From NCBI GenBank assembly GCA_009783245.1, contig WRHL01000013.1:1-34291 (forward strand): DNA of 34,291 nucleotides, read 5' to 3'. Below are positions 1-6,850 of this stretch, piece by piece; position 1 is the first letter of the stretch; each line of letters opens with the position of its first letter. The notes below the pieces were generated by a model that had not been told where the DNA came from, made no database searches, and saw only the letters and a program-made list of their open reading frames with translations. A program made the position numbers and the translations under genes. The stretch comes from Coriobacteriia bacterium (lineage in GTDB: Bacteria; Actinomycetota; Coriobacteriia; Coriobacteriales; UBA8131).

Positions 1-5
1 CGGAT

Positions 6-34
6 GTGATAAAACGCCTCGCCCCCTTTGTCGC
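6..34. repeat. Degenerate copy of the 29-bp palindromic repeat (family A)
   Basis: The stretch GTGATAAAACGCC...CCCTTTGTCGC has the length and outline of the family A palindrome (half-site ATGACAAAGGGGAC) seen intact at 3551 and 3592, but with several substitutions. A second degenerate copy at 575-603 lies on the other side of the TipAS-domain gene in the same orientation, so the gene is bracketed by decayed repeats. Confidence 0.5.
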
Positions 35-49
35 TGGGACAGCAGCTGG

Positions 50-469
50 TCACTCATTACAGTAGATGTTTATGGCGTCGCGGAGGAATTCTGTGCAGCC
101 GGGGGCGATCTTGTCGTAGTTTGCCCTGAAGCGCTCGTCGGCAACGTACATCTCTCCCAGCCCCCTGTGGTATTCCCTGTTGTAATCTGGATAGAAGAGG
201 CAGAGCCACTGCTTGTGGAGCTCGCAGGCCTTCTGCGCTAGCTCACCAGCAGGGTTGCCTGTTGCGAATGCTGCCTTCAGGGTTTCCTCAAGCTCCCGAC
301 CCAGACGCTCGCTCTCAGCGTACTGCTCGCCGGTCATTCCCCTTACGTGCGTGTTCGCCTTCTCTACGGCCATGTCGCCGTATCTTGCCCGGGCTTCCTC
401 ACCGTATCTGCGTTCATTCTCATCAATGAGGTCTTGCTTGCGGTCCTCGAATCCTTTTTGGCTTGCCAT
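50..469 (-). CDS. Stand-alone TipAS-type (antibiotic-recognition) domain protein
   Basis: The 139-residue protein matches the ligand-binding half of TipA, the MerR-family regulator that binds thiopeptide antibiotics. The signature GLGEMYVADERF lies at residues 103-114, followed by APG and a final helix with FLRDAI. There is no N-terminal MerR helix-turn-helix, and no start further upstream would add one, so this corresponds to the short TipAS form rather than a regulator. In Streptomyces TipAS, as I recall the sequence, a cysteine immediately before LGEMY captures the thiopeptide covalently. Here that position is Gly103 and the second nearby cysteine is also absent, so any ligand would bind non-covalently. 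The ATG start is preceded by a purine-rich GAGGGGGAG. The gene stands alone between two degenerate family A repeats. A drug-sequestering or stress role is inference only. Confidence 0.75.
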   Translation of the reverse strand: MASQKGFEDRKQDLIDENERRYGEEARARYGDMAVEKANTHVRGMTGEQYAESERLGRELEETLKAAFATGNPAGELAQKACELHKQWLCLFYPDYNREYHRGLGEMYVADERFRANYDKIAPGCTEFLRDAINIYCNE

Positions 470-574
470 GGTGGGTTTCTCCCCCTCTTTTGCGAATATG
501 GACAGTAGCGAGAAGCTCTATGTTGTTGATTATGTATTGGACTTGCCTACTTAGTGTACCCCAAGCCCTGAAAC

Positions 575-603
575 GTGACAAAACGCCCCGTCCCTTTTGT
601 CAA
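575..603. repeat. Degenerate copy of the 29-bp palindromic repeat (family A)
   Basis: GTGACAAAACGCC followed by CCGTCCCTTTTGTCAA spans 29 bases and keeps both outer arms (TGACAAAA and TTTTGTCA) of the family A palindrome, while the centre is altered. It pairs with the copy at 6-34 around the TipAS-domain gene. Confidence 0.6.
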
Positions 604-612
604 TAACAGCGC

Positions 613-745
613 ATCACCTTGCAGGTTCGTAGAGAAAAAGAATCGACTGGGAGTCTGTGCGCTGTGTCAACGCAACACATCCCCAGCCGCTGCCGTAGAT
701 TGCCACGCTACGCGCTACGCGCTACGCTCGCAATGACGGGAGTTA
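613..745. repeat. Family C repeat (GCAATGACGG-ended REP-like element)
   Basis: This stretch is a close match over about 130 bp to 27811-27943, sharing AAAAGAATCGAC, GGGAGTCTGTGCGCTGTGT, CCCCAGCCGCTGCCGTAGAT and the end CTCGCAATGACGGGAG. A shorter copy is at 21465-21555. The segment between TTGCCACG and CTCGCAATGACGG is the variable part; here it holds a tandem CTACGCG repeat. Confidence 0.8.
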
Positions 746-784
746 TATGCGAGCTGTCAGAGCTTGCATGGACGGAAGCACTCG

Positions 785-955
785 GGTAGTCGCCGCTGAT
801 AGTTGCGAGTAGAAAACATGTTGGAGCGATGCCTTCCCCATGGTAGTCGCCGTTTGGAGGTGCGAGTGGAACGGGCTGGCGCGATGCTTTCCACGTTCAG
901 GTAGTCGCCGTTGAGAGGTACCAGCGGAGAAGGTTGGCGCGATTCCCTCTTTTCA
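785..955. repeat. Three-unit imperfect tandem repeat, period about 57 bp
   Basis: Units begin with GGTAGTCGCCG at 785, 842 and 900. Each continues with a conserved pattern resembling GTGCGAGTGGAA, then TTGGCGCGAT and a TTCC end. The units have diverged from each other, so this looks like an old tandem duplication rather than a freshly expanded satellite. It lies just beyond the 3' end of fmt. Confidence 0.7.
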
Positions 956-957
956 GT

Positions 958-1896
958 TCAACGTTTGAGGTCGGACCAGGGGATGGGGGTTTGGAGGGGC
1001 TTGTAGCCGGCGGCAAAAGCAGGGGCGGTCATGGCGCGTTTGCCGTCGGGTTTGAGGGAGGTGACGGCGAAGCTGCCTTCTGCGGTTGCGAGGATGAGTT
1101 GGCCGTCTTTGTAGTAGGCTGTGCCGGGCGAAAGGGTTTCTGCGGTGGGGGTTGCGGCGAGGATGGTTACCGGACGCTCCCCCAACACACAGCGGGCAGG
1201 CGCCTGAGGGGTTGAGGCGAGCACCTTGCGGATGTTTATAGTCGCGCTGCTGTCTGGGGAGAGGTCAAGCTCTGATTTCTTGATCTTGTTGGCATAGGTG
1301 ACGCCTTCCTGGGGCTGGGTCTGCCAGAAGATGGAGCCGTCCACTATGCGAGGCAGGGCCTCAAGCAGCAGCTCGGCGCCCAGCTCTGCCAGTTCGGCGC
1401 TCAGTTGCTGGGCGTTCTTGCCCGTAAGCGGTGTGGTTGCAACGGAGCAGACCGGCCCGGTGTCGAGGCTGGCCTCCATGCGCATGATGCTGACGCCGCT
1501 TTTCTCGTCACCGGCGAGAAGGGCGCGCTGGATGGGTGCCGCACCACGCCAGCGCGGCAAAAGGGATGCGTGGATGTTGATGGAGCCGTAGCGCGGCAGG
1601 TCGAGGAGCTGCTGGGGAAGCAGCATGCCGTAGGCCGCGACTACCAGGAAGTCCGGCTCTGTAGCGGCGATTAGGGAGAGCGCCTCTGGATCCGCTGTAA
1701 GGTTTAAGGGGGTTATGACAGGGATGCCGAGCTCAGTGGCCGCAGCACGGACGGGCGAGGGAAGCAGGGCCTTGCCACGGCCCGAGGCGGCATCGGGGCG
1801 GGTGAGCACCAACTTGACGGTGAAACTGTCTGCGGCTGCCAGCGCCCGCAGGGCGGGAACGGCAAAATCAGAGGTCCCCATAAAGACGACGTTCAT
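958..1896 (-). CDS. fmt: Methionyl-tRNA formyltransferase
   Basis: The 312-residue protein transfers a formyl group from 10-formyl-tetrahydrofolate to Met-tRNA(fMet), allowing bacterial translation initiation in the cytoplasm. The N-terminal formyltransferase fold starts with VVFMGTSDFAVPAL. The catalytic set is visible as Asn107 and His109 in INIHASLLPRWRGAAPIQ and Asp145 in SLDTGPV. The C-terminal tRNA-binding OB-like domain follows from about residue 205. Length is normal for the family (about 310). The ATG start overlaps the def stop codon by four bases (ATGA), so the two are translationally coupled and act in sequence: Fmt adds the formyl group that Def later removes. Confidence 0.97.
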   Translation of the reverse strand: MNVVFMGTSDFAVPALRALAAADSFTVKLVLTRPDAASGRGKALLPSPVRAAATELGIPVITPLNLTADPEALSLIAATEPDFLVVAAYGMLLPQQLLDLPRYGSINIHASLLPRWRGAAPIQRALLAGDEKSGVSIMRMEASLDTGPVCSVATTPLTGKNAQQLSAELAELGAELLLEALPRIVDGSIFWQTQPQEGVTYANKIKKSELDLSPDSSATINIRKVLASTPQAPARCVLGERPVTILAATPTAETLSPGTAYYKDGQLILATAEGSFAVTSLKPDGKRAMTAPAFAAGYKPLQTPIPWSDLKR

Positions 1897-2447
1897 TTTC
1901 CCTGCTCCATGCTGGTGTCGCCTGGTTTGGCGCCGGCTTTCAGGGCTGCCTCATACTCCTTGAAGACCTCGATGCGCGCAATGGGGTCGACGTGCTCGAA
2001 CATGGTGGTGCCCTCAAGGTGGTCGAGCTCATGCTGGAGGGCGCGGGCGTGGAAACCCTCGGCCTCAACCGTGAAGCGCCGGCCGTTGAGGTCAAGCGCC
2101 TCGACCTTGATATTGTTATAGCGTTCGATGGGAACCTGGATGCCGGGGATGGAGAGGCAACCCTCCTCATCAACCTCCTTCTCGCCCCAGAGCCGCTTGA
2201 CTTGCGGGTTGATGTAGAAGACCGGGTCCTTCTCGGGGACCACGCCTTCCTCGTCGGGTGGCGTCACGTCTATCACAATCAGGCGTTTGCCCAAGCCAAC
2301 CTGGGGGGCGGCAAGGCCGCAGCCCTGGCTCTGGTACATGAGTTCAGCCATCTGCAGGGCAGTGGCGCGCAGACCGGCAATCTCATCTAGGGCGACGGGC
2401 TTGCTCTTCTCACGCAGGACAGGGTTGGGGGCAAGTATGATGTGCAT
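1893..2447 (-). CDS. def: Peptide deformylase
   Basis: This metalloenzyme removes the N-formyl group from nascent proteins at the ribosome exit. All three family motifs are present: GCGLAAPQVG, EGCLSIP (metal-ligand Cys) and QHELDHLEG (two metal-ligand His and catalytic Glu). I prefer the ATG at 2447, giving 184 residues beginning MHIILAPNPVLR, over a TTG two codons upstream; neither has a clear ribosome binding site. The gene overlaps fmt by four bases in the common def-fmt arrangement. In many actinobacteria priA sits next to this pair; here priA is about 8 kb away. Confidence 0.97.
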   Translation of the reverse strand: MHIILAPNPVLREKSKPVALDEIAGLRATALQMAELMYQSQGCGLAAPQVGLGKRLIVIDVTPPDEEGVVPEKDPVFYINPQVKRLWGEKEVDEEGCLSIPGIQVPIERYNNIKVEALDLNGRRFTVEAEGFHARALQHELDHLEGTTMFEHVDPIARIEVFKEYEAALKAGAKPGDTSMEQGK

Positions 2448-2535
2448 AATCAACCAGACACATTCTTATCGTTATGAAACTGAGCGCCTGCCGGGACTAT
2501 GCCCAGCAGGCCAGTAAAGCCACAGCGGGCCAGCC

Positions 2536-3288
2536 TTAAGCCTGGTCGCACAGCGCCAGCAGTGCATCCAGTTGGCGGTCCACTAGCTGCGCGAGCAAAA
2601 GTTCCATGGGCTCCATGCGTGGATTGCCATCGAGGCCGTCGTAGGCGTTGAGCGCCTCGAAGTAGCTCTTACGGTCGTCCAGCGTGACGATGATGGCCGG
2701 GTAGCCCTGCTGCTCGAGCATGATGTTGATGATGAGGCGGCCAACGCGGCCGTTGCCGTCGCCAAAGGGGTGGATCTTCTCCAGGCGCAGGTGGAAGAAG
2801 GCGATGTCCTCGATGGGATGCTTGGTGTCCGAGGGCCTTGTCTCTGCCAGCTGCAGGATCTTGTAGGGGACTTTCTCGTAGGACGTAGGGCGATGCCCGT
2901 GGATCATGAGATTGTAGTTGCGGTACTCGCCGCTGACTGCCTGCTGGTCGATGAGCATCTTGTAGTGGAGCTTTTTGATCTCGTGCTCGGTGATGCGGGT
3001 TTTGAAGTCGACATAGCGTTGGCCCAGGACTATGGCGTCGCGATATCCAAGGATGGAGACGTGGTCGGAGAAGCTTTTACCGGGGATGACCTCGTTGTTC
3101 ACCAGCACGCGCTCGATCTCTTCGCGGGTCAGCTTGTTACCCTCGATGGCGTTTGAGTGGTAGATGCTGTCATACAAGAATCGCTCCTGGTACGCATCTT
3201 TCACGTCCGGAGCGAGCTGCGGCTTAGCGCCAAGTTCTGCCTTTTTCCTGTCAACCTCACGCAGGAGCACATCCAGTTCGTCGCTCAC
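2536..3288 (-). CDS. Fic family protein with N-terminal auto-inhibitory motif
   Basis: The 250-residue protein carries a complete Fic active site, HPFGDGNGRVGR, at residues 173-184, with catalytic His173. Fic proteins usually transfer AMP from ATP to hydroxyl side chains of target proteins. An upstream SNAIEG at 45-50 fits the (S/T)xxxE(G/N) inhibitory helix, whose glutamate blocks productive ATP binding, placing it with self-inhibited (class II) Fic proteins. The motif is followed by NKLTREE, usual for this subfamily. The C-terminus (about 210-250) is helical, with no winged-helix domain added. The GTG start has GGGAG seven to eight bases upstream. It is monocistronic as far as can be seen, with no separate antitoxin gene next to it. 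The target is unknown. Confidence 0.92.
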   Translation of the reverse strand: MSDELDVLLREVDRKKAELGAKPQLAPDVKDAYQERFLYDSIYHSNAIEGNKLTREEIERVLVNNEVIPGKSFSDHVSILGYRDAIVLGQRYVDFKTRITEHEIKKLHYKMLIDQQAVSGEYRNYNLMIHGHRPTSYEKVPYKILQLAETRPSDTKHPIEDIAFFHLRLEKIHPFGDGNGRVGRLIINIMLEQQGYPAIIVTLDDRKSYFEALNAYDGLDGNPRMEPMELLLAQLVDRQLDALLALCDQA

Positions 3289-3550
3289 TAGATCTCCCTT
3301 CTGTCAAGCAGCGCGGCGCCTTGGTGCGGGCCGGCTGTTCTACTGGCAGCGCCGGTTCACCGCCGGGCTGCGGTCGTCGTTTTTCCTAGGCTGCTATTGT
3401 AACGGCTTTGCAGGTTTTGTGGGCGGGAGATGGGGAAGTTTGCTGGGAGGCGGGGAAGTTTTGGGTGAGGGATGTACGATATGCGCACCTTTGTGTTGCT
3501 ATCTATATGACTTGGTCTTATACTGGACTGCATCTTGTATGGCAAAGGGT

Positions 3551-3579
3551 ATGACAAAGGGGACGGTCCCTTTTGTCAT
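3551..3579. repeat. 29-bp palindromic repeat (family A), intact
   Basis: The half-site ATGACAAAGGGGAC is followed by a single central base and its near-perfect complement. All 14 pairs form, with one G-T wobble on this strand that becomes an A-C mismatch on the other. A second copy in the same orientation follows 12 bases later at 3592. Such asymmetric palindromes are typical of REP sequences, which are often moved by a REP-associated tyrosine transposase; none is in the window. Confidence 0.9.
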
Positions 3580-3591
3580 ATTTTGAGCAAT

Positions 3592-3620
3592 ATGACAAAG
3601 GGGACGGTCCGTTTTGTCAT
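3592..3620. repeat. 29-bp palindromic repeat (family A), intact
   Basis: This copy differs from the one at 3551 by one base in the right arm (GTCCG for GTCCC). It ends 22 bases before the GTG start of the cmd-like gene, so a transcript reading through would carry two hairpins in its 5' leader. Confidence 0.9.
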
Positions 3621-3642
3621 ACTGCCCTGAGAGGAGCCTATC

Positions 3643-3978
3643 GTGTCCGATACCTACTACAATCCCGCTGACCTGGCCAAGTTCGGCAACGTTGGCGACC
3701 ACGCTCCCCAGCTTTGGGAAAAGTTCATGGGCTACTATGGCGCGGTCTTTGAGGACGGCGCCCTGACCGCCCGCGAGAAGTCCCTCATCGCCCTGGCCGT
3801 CGCCCACGCCGTGCAGTGCCCCTACTGCATCGACTCCTACACCAACGACGCCCTGCAGAAGGGCGCTGACGTCGAGCAGCTCACCGAGGCCATCCACGTG
3901 GCCTGCGCGATCCGCGGTGGCGCCTCCCTGGCTCACGGCATCCAGATGAACAACATAGCCGCTGACCTGGAGTTCTAA
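3643..3978 (+). CDS. Carboxymuconolactone decarboxylase (AhpD-like) protein, ArsS-associated type
   Basis: The 111-residue protein is a single CMD/AhpD-fold domain with the redox motif CPYC at residues 59-62 inside HAVQCPYCIDSYT, the place where AhpD-type proteins carry their peroxidatic cysteine pair. The N-terminus (TYYNPADLAKFG) and the ALTAREKSLIALAVAHA helix resemble the peroxidase-like protein that accompanies the arsenosugar radical SAM enzyme ArsS. The GTG start is supported by AGAGGAG seven bases upstream. The gene ends three bases before the next, so the two are surely co-transcribed. The general assignment to the fold is firm; the link to arsenosugar chemistry is by family association and the neighbouring gene. 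Confidence 0.88.
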   Translation: MSDTYYNPADLAKFGNVGDHAPQLWEKFMGYYGAVFEDGALTAREKSLIALAVAHAVQCPYCIDSYTNDALQKGADVEQLTEAIHVACAIRGGASLAHGIQMNNIAADLEF

Positions 3979-3981
3979 CCC

Positions 3982-5154
3982 TTGGCGCTCTCTGTTCATA
4001 ACGAGGAGAACGCACCGGTTGCCCCTGTGCAGCCTTTCCTCGACCGCGTCGCTGAGCTGAGCCGTCCTGAGCTGCTGACAGCCGCTGAGACGCCCAGCAC
4101 CCTGCAGGTCAACGTTGGCGCACGCTGCAACCTGCAGTGCAGGCACTGCCATATCCAGGCAGGGCCTGACCGCGAAGAGATGATGTCCCGTGAGGTGATG
4201 GAAGCCTGCCTGCAGGTTTTCGCTGATAACGGCTTCAGTGTGCTGGATGTCACGGGCGGCGCTCCTGAGCTGCACGCGGACTACCGCTGGTTTATCACCG
4301 AGGGCACACGCCTTGCCCTGGCGGCTGGAAACAATGCGGACATAAAGGGGACGGTTCTATTTAGTCCTTTTCAAAGACAAAATAGAACCGTCCCCTTTAT
4401 GTCCGCAACTGGTAACAAGGGAAGGCAGGGGGGCAGCTCATCTGCCCCCCTGCTTGGGCAACCAGAAAAAGGCGGCAAAACCATCACCCGGACCAACCTG
4501 GTCATCCTCACCGAGGACGGCTTTGGTGACCTGCCGGCTTTCTGGGCTGAGCTGGGTGTCGAGGTCGCCTTCTCGCTCCCCTCCTGGGAGGAGCGCAACA
4601 CTGACCGACAGCGGGGCGAGGGAACCTTCAGACGGGCTATTGAGGGCCTCAGGCTGCTGAACGCCGCAGGGTACGGGCTTGGCAAGACCAACACCTCCGG
4701 CAGACCTCTGGTCGCGAACCTGGTGGTGAATCCCGGCGGCGCCTTCCTGCCTCCGGCCCAGACCAGCGCCGAGCGTGAATATAGACAACACCTCAAAGAG
4801 GAACATGGCGTTTGCTTTGACAGCCTGCTCACCATCACCAACAACCCGCTGGGCAGGTTTGGTGACCTGCTTGAGGAACGCGGTATCTACAACGCGTATA
4901 TGAAGCGCCTCTCTGACGCTTTCAACCCAGCTACCGTGGAGAACATGATGTGCCGCTCGCAGATATCGGTCGCCTGGGACGGGCGGCTCTTCGACTGCGA
5001 CTTCAACCAGGTGCTCAACTGGCCCTTTGAGGAGCAGCCGACCATCTTCAGCGTAGCTGAACAGGGCATAAAGCCACGGCAGATGCGCCTGGGCGACCAC
5101 TGCTATGCCTGCTGCGCCGGCGCTGGCTCCAGCTGTGGCGGCGCCACCGCCTAG
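3982..5154 (+). CDS. arsS: ArsS-like radical SAM protein carrying an in-frame palindromic insertion
   Basis: The 390-residue protein has the radical SAM cluster motif C49-x3-C53-x2-C56 (CNLQCRHCHIQAGP) and the C-terminal Cys-rich domain with FDCDFNQ, CYACCAGAGSSCGG and conserved surroundings of ArsS, the enzyme proposed to attach a 5'-deoxyadenosyl group during arsenosugar synthesis. The TTG start sits three bases after the cmd-like stop, with GGAG ten bases upstream. Between the GGAPELHADYRWF region and the NLVILTEDG strand, which are normally close together, about 50 extra residues (roughly 117-166) occur. They are encoded by a 28-bp perfect inverted repeat at 4335-4407 and a second hairpin at 4425-4453. 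The frame stays open and downstream motifs are intact. Whether the enzyme works is uncertain. Its TAG stop shares the palindrome CTAG with the stop of the convergent hipA gene. No arsM or other arsenic gene is nearby. Confidence 0.85.
   Translation: MALSVHNEENAPVAPVQPFLDRVAELSRPELLTAAETPSTLQVNVGARCNLQCRHCHIQAGPDREEMMSREVMEACLQVFADNGFSVLDVTGGAPELHADYRWFITEGTRLALAAGNNADIKGTVLFSPFQRQNRTVPFMSATGNKGRQGGSSSAPLLGQPEKGGKTITRTNLVILTEDGFGDLPAFWAELGVEVAFSLPSWEERNTDRQRGEGTFRRAIEGLRLLNAAGYGLGKTNTSGRPLVANLVVNPGGAFLPPAQTSAEREYRQHLKEEHGVCFDSLLTITNNPLGRFGDLLEERGIYNAYMKRLSDAFNPATVENMMCRSQISVAWDGRLFDCDFNQVLNWPFEEQPTIFSVAEQGIKPRQMRLGDHCYACCAGAGSSCGGATA
4335..4407. repeat. 28-bp perfect inverted repeat inside arsS (family A relative)
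   Basis: The arms 4335-4362 and 4380-4407 are exact reverse complements over 28 bases, separated by 17. Each contains GGGGACGGTTCTATTT or its complement. The core GGGGACGG is shared with family A, and the arm translates as K-G-T-V-L-F on one side and R-T-V-P-F on the other, in the same relative frame as the family A insertions elsewhere. The transcript of arsS would form a very stable hairpin here. Confidence 0.95.
4425..4453. repeat. 12-bp perfect hairpin inside arsS
   Basis: The arms GCAGGGGGGCAG (4425-4436) and CTGCCCCCCTGC (4442-4453) pair perfectly around a five-base loop. It lies 18 bases after the larger inverted repeat and belongs to the same apparent inserted stretch. It is followed by coding sequence, not a T-run, so it is not an ordinary terminator. 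Confidence 0.9.
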
Positions 5155-6407
5155 CTATTGAGCTTTCCTGTGGGTTTGCCACTGAGCAGGCGCGTTATGA
5201 AAGTCGCGATCATGTCCTTGAGTTGTGGGTAGGCTCCGGTTGGTAGTGGGAGATCCGCCAAGGCAGCGTGTATGGCCTCAAGGCGGTCGCGGACAAAGGA
5301 GTCTGCTTCCTTCTCGTTATGGAAACAGGTGGTCTTCCAGGAGAGCAGCTCTGTGGTTATGTGCGTGCGCGTGAGGTTCGCGTGGACGTATTCGCCGGCA
5401 AGCGCAAGGGCCATCCTGTTGTCCGTTGGCTGGTGGCGCAGGGGGACCTGGTCATAGGCGGGCGTCAGCTTGATGTCGCCGTTGGGTAGATGAAAGACGC
5501 TGATGTTCTTGGCGTGCATGTCGAGGTTGCCAACCGCAACCGCAAACACCAGCTGGTCCGCGAAGGCGGCCACGTCCTCTGTGTTACTGAAGCGCTCCAA
5601 GGTCTGCGCGATACGCTTTGCGGAGACCTTGCCACCGGCCTCCTGGTACTTCTGGTCGCCGTGGGCGCCGAGCGCCTGGTTGAAATCCTCCTGATGGAGA
5701 CGTCCGTCAGGCAGCTTGTCATCACGATCAAAGCGCTCGATGACCAGGGCGTCGAGACCAGCGAAGTCCTCTATCCAGACCGGATGGCTGGTCAAGCCCA
5801 CCCGTTGTGCCAGCTGCATGCAGAAGGCCTCGTCGTAGATGAGCATGGGGAACTCTGGGACAACCGGTTTGAGGATGTGCGTTGAGGGCAGGCCGTAGTG
5901 CGCGCGGCACCAGGCGCCGCCTTGCCTGGCCAGGACGATCTTGCCCTGCATGCCGCCCAGGGATGTCTTGCCTGACAGCGGCGAGTTAGCCAGCGGTGCC
6001 TGCGGCATGTGCTCCAGCAGATGGCGGATCTGCTGGTTGTCTACCGGCTCGGCTTTGGGGCTTTGCGCAGAGGCGGGGTCATCCGGATCAGAGATGATGA
6101 GCGCGCCCGCGATGTCCTTCCCGTATGTGCGCAGCAGGCCCCAGGTGTTTCGTTGGTCGGGCGGGAGGGTTTGGTAGAGCCAGTCGAGGTTGCGCCCTTC
6201 TGGCAGAAGCTCTGCGAAGAAGTTTATCGCGCGCCGCTTTTGCGGAGCCGTGAACTTCAGGTTGAGGGGCACCGCAAGGCTCATGATGGTGGAGGCCACA
6301 GGGTAGTGCTCAAATACGCTGCTGGCTGCCTCAAAGCTGAAGCTGCGCTCCTCCGGCCTGAGTGTTCCCAGCAAGACACCGTAGAGCTCGACGTTGAGGC
6401 TGTTCAT
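5151..6407 (-). CDS. hipA: HipA-type serine/threonine kinase toxin
   Basis: The 418-residue protein has the HipA kinase layout. An N-terminal subdomain is followed by a glycine-rich loop SLGGMQGK (149-156), the STHILKP strand (175-181), VIERFDRD (222-229), the catalytic loop GNLDMHAKN with Asp296 and Asn301, and the metal-binding Asp319 in AYDQ. HipA toxins phosphorylate a target, glutamyl-tRNA synthetase in E. coli, and promote dormancy; the target here is not known. Length is close to the family's usual 420-440. The ATG overlaps the hipB stop by four bases, placing antitoxin first and toxin second. The 3' end is tail-to-tail with arsS, sharing CTAG as both stops, which leaves no room for a terminator between them. 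Confidence 0.93.
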   Translation of the reverse strand: MNSLNVELYGVLLGTLRPEERSFSFEAASSVFEHYPVASTIMSLAVPLNLKFTAPQKRRAINFFAELLPEGRNLDWLYQTLPPDQRNTWGLLRTYGKDIAGALIISDPDDPASAQSPKAEPVDNQQIRHLLEHMPQAPLANSPLSGKTSLGGMQGKIVLARQGGAWCRAHYGLPSTHILKPVVPEFPMLIYDEAFCMQLAQRVGLTSHPVWIEDFAGLDALVIERFDRDDKLPDGRLHQEDFNQALGAHGDQKYQEAGGKVSAKRIAQTLERFSNTEDVAAFADQLVFAVAVGNLDMHAKNISVFHLPNGDIKLTPAYDQVPLRHQPTDNRMALALAGEYVHANLTRTHITTELLSWKTTCFHNEKEADSFVRDRLEAIHAALADLPLPTGAYPQLKDMIATFITRLLSGKPTGKLNS

Positions 6408-6649
6408 CTTTCTGCCTCCTCTTGATTGACCTCGAAGCAGGCAGAGAGGGTGATCCCCGTTGCCTGGAGCGTCTTGAAGAGCCGATCCATGAGGATTCCC
6501 GGTTTACCCTGCTCCATCTCCCATACCCATTTCTGGCTGACGCCCAGTATGCCTGCCAGGTCGCGTTGGCTGAGACCCTGTTGCAGGCGGCTCTGCTGGA
6601 TGACCTGCCCAAGGCTGAAGGGGTCCCTGATTTCTGTAGTGAGCTGCAT
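6404..6649 (-). CDS. hipB: HipB-type helix-turn-helix antitoxin
   Basis: The 81-residue protein has a Cro/C1-type helix-turn-helix (about residues 13-68) with the expected LSQRDLAGILGVSQKWVWEM recognition helix and ends in a short acidic tail (EEAER). HipB proteins neutralise HipA by complex formation and repress their own operon by binding paired palindromes. That fits the two GTCAC-N5-GTGAC sites in front of this gene. The ATG start has AGGA seven bases upstream. The four-base overlap with hipA implies coupled translation. Confidence 0.92.
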   Translation of the reverse strand: MQLTTEIRDPFSLGQVIQQSRLQQGLSQRDLAGILGVSQKWVWEMEQGKPGILMDRLFKTLQATGITLSACFEVNQEEAER

Positions 6650-6674
6650 GGGGCTTCCTGACTACTTTTTTGAC

Positions 6675-6716
6675 GTCACAGTTGGTGACTTCATTTTAGT
6701 AGTCACTATAGGTGAC
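6675..6716 (-). promoter_or_regulatory. Paired hipBA operators
   Basis: Two inverted repeats of identical arms, GTCAC-N5-GTGAC, lie at 6675-6689 and 6702-6716. Their centres are 27 bp apart. The upstream one covers the -10 element and the downstream one lies between promoter and start codon. This matches the paired operators used by HipB-type dimers for autorepression; binding by this HipB is inferred. Confidence 0.8.
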
Positions 6717-6733
6717 GCCAAAGGAGTAGTCAA
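6705..6733 (-). promoter_or_regulatory. hipBA promoter
   Basis: Reading the minus strand, TTGACT (6728-6733) and TATAGT (6705-6710) are separated by 17 bases, close to the sigma-70 consensus. The -10 lies inside the upstream operator, so HipB binding would occlude it. Confidence 0.75.
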
Positions 6734-6850
6734 GCTGTCGATACATGAGGGCGGCTTAGTGTGTGACAAAAACGTACCGACCCTCTGTCACGCGTTACTA
6801 ATCTAGATGGCACCCTGCTCAGGAATGATATGTCAAAAACCTTTCTCTAG

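Larger units (their letters stand above)
470..957. other. Repeat-rich intergenic region
   Basis: No gene is supported in this 488-bp gap. It holds, in order, a degenerate family A palindrome, a long family C repeat ending in CTCGCAATGACGGGAG, and a three-unit tandem repeat that runs almost to the end of fmt. The short open frames here are low-complexity readings of the repeats. Confidence 0.7.
3289..3642. other. Intergenic region between divergent fic and the cmd-arsS pair
   Basis: This 354-bp divergent gap contains no supported gene. Its first part presumably holds the fic promoter, but I cannot pick a convincing -35/-10 pair. The last 100 bp contains two family A palindromes in direct orientation directly upstream of the cmd-like gene. 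Confidence 0.6.

Noticed and set aside
2488-2514. CCTGC...GCAGG hairpin between fic and def as a terminator
   Set aside because: The stem has a mismatch and there is no T-run on the transcribed side, so the support is too weak to list as a feature.
3551-3620. Family A palindromes considered as simple transcription terminators
   Set aside because: The same element occurs inside genes and upstream of starts and lacks a consistent T-run; termination may still be a side effect at some sites.
3499-4275. Long open frame of 258 residues opposite the cmd-like and arsS genes
   Set aside because: It is antisense to two genes with clear family motifs and carries the family A peptide only because the palindrome reads through on both strands.
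4335-4453. arsS considered a pseudogene disrupted by repeats
   Set aside because: The frame is continuous from start to the C-terminal Cys-rich motif, and all family motifs are intact, so an in-frame insertion is the better description.
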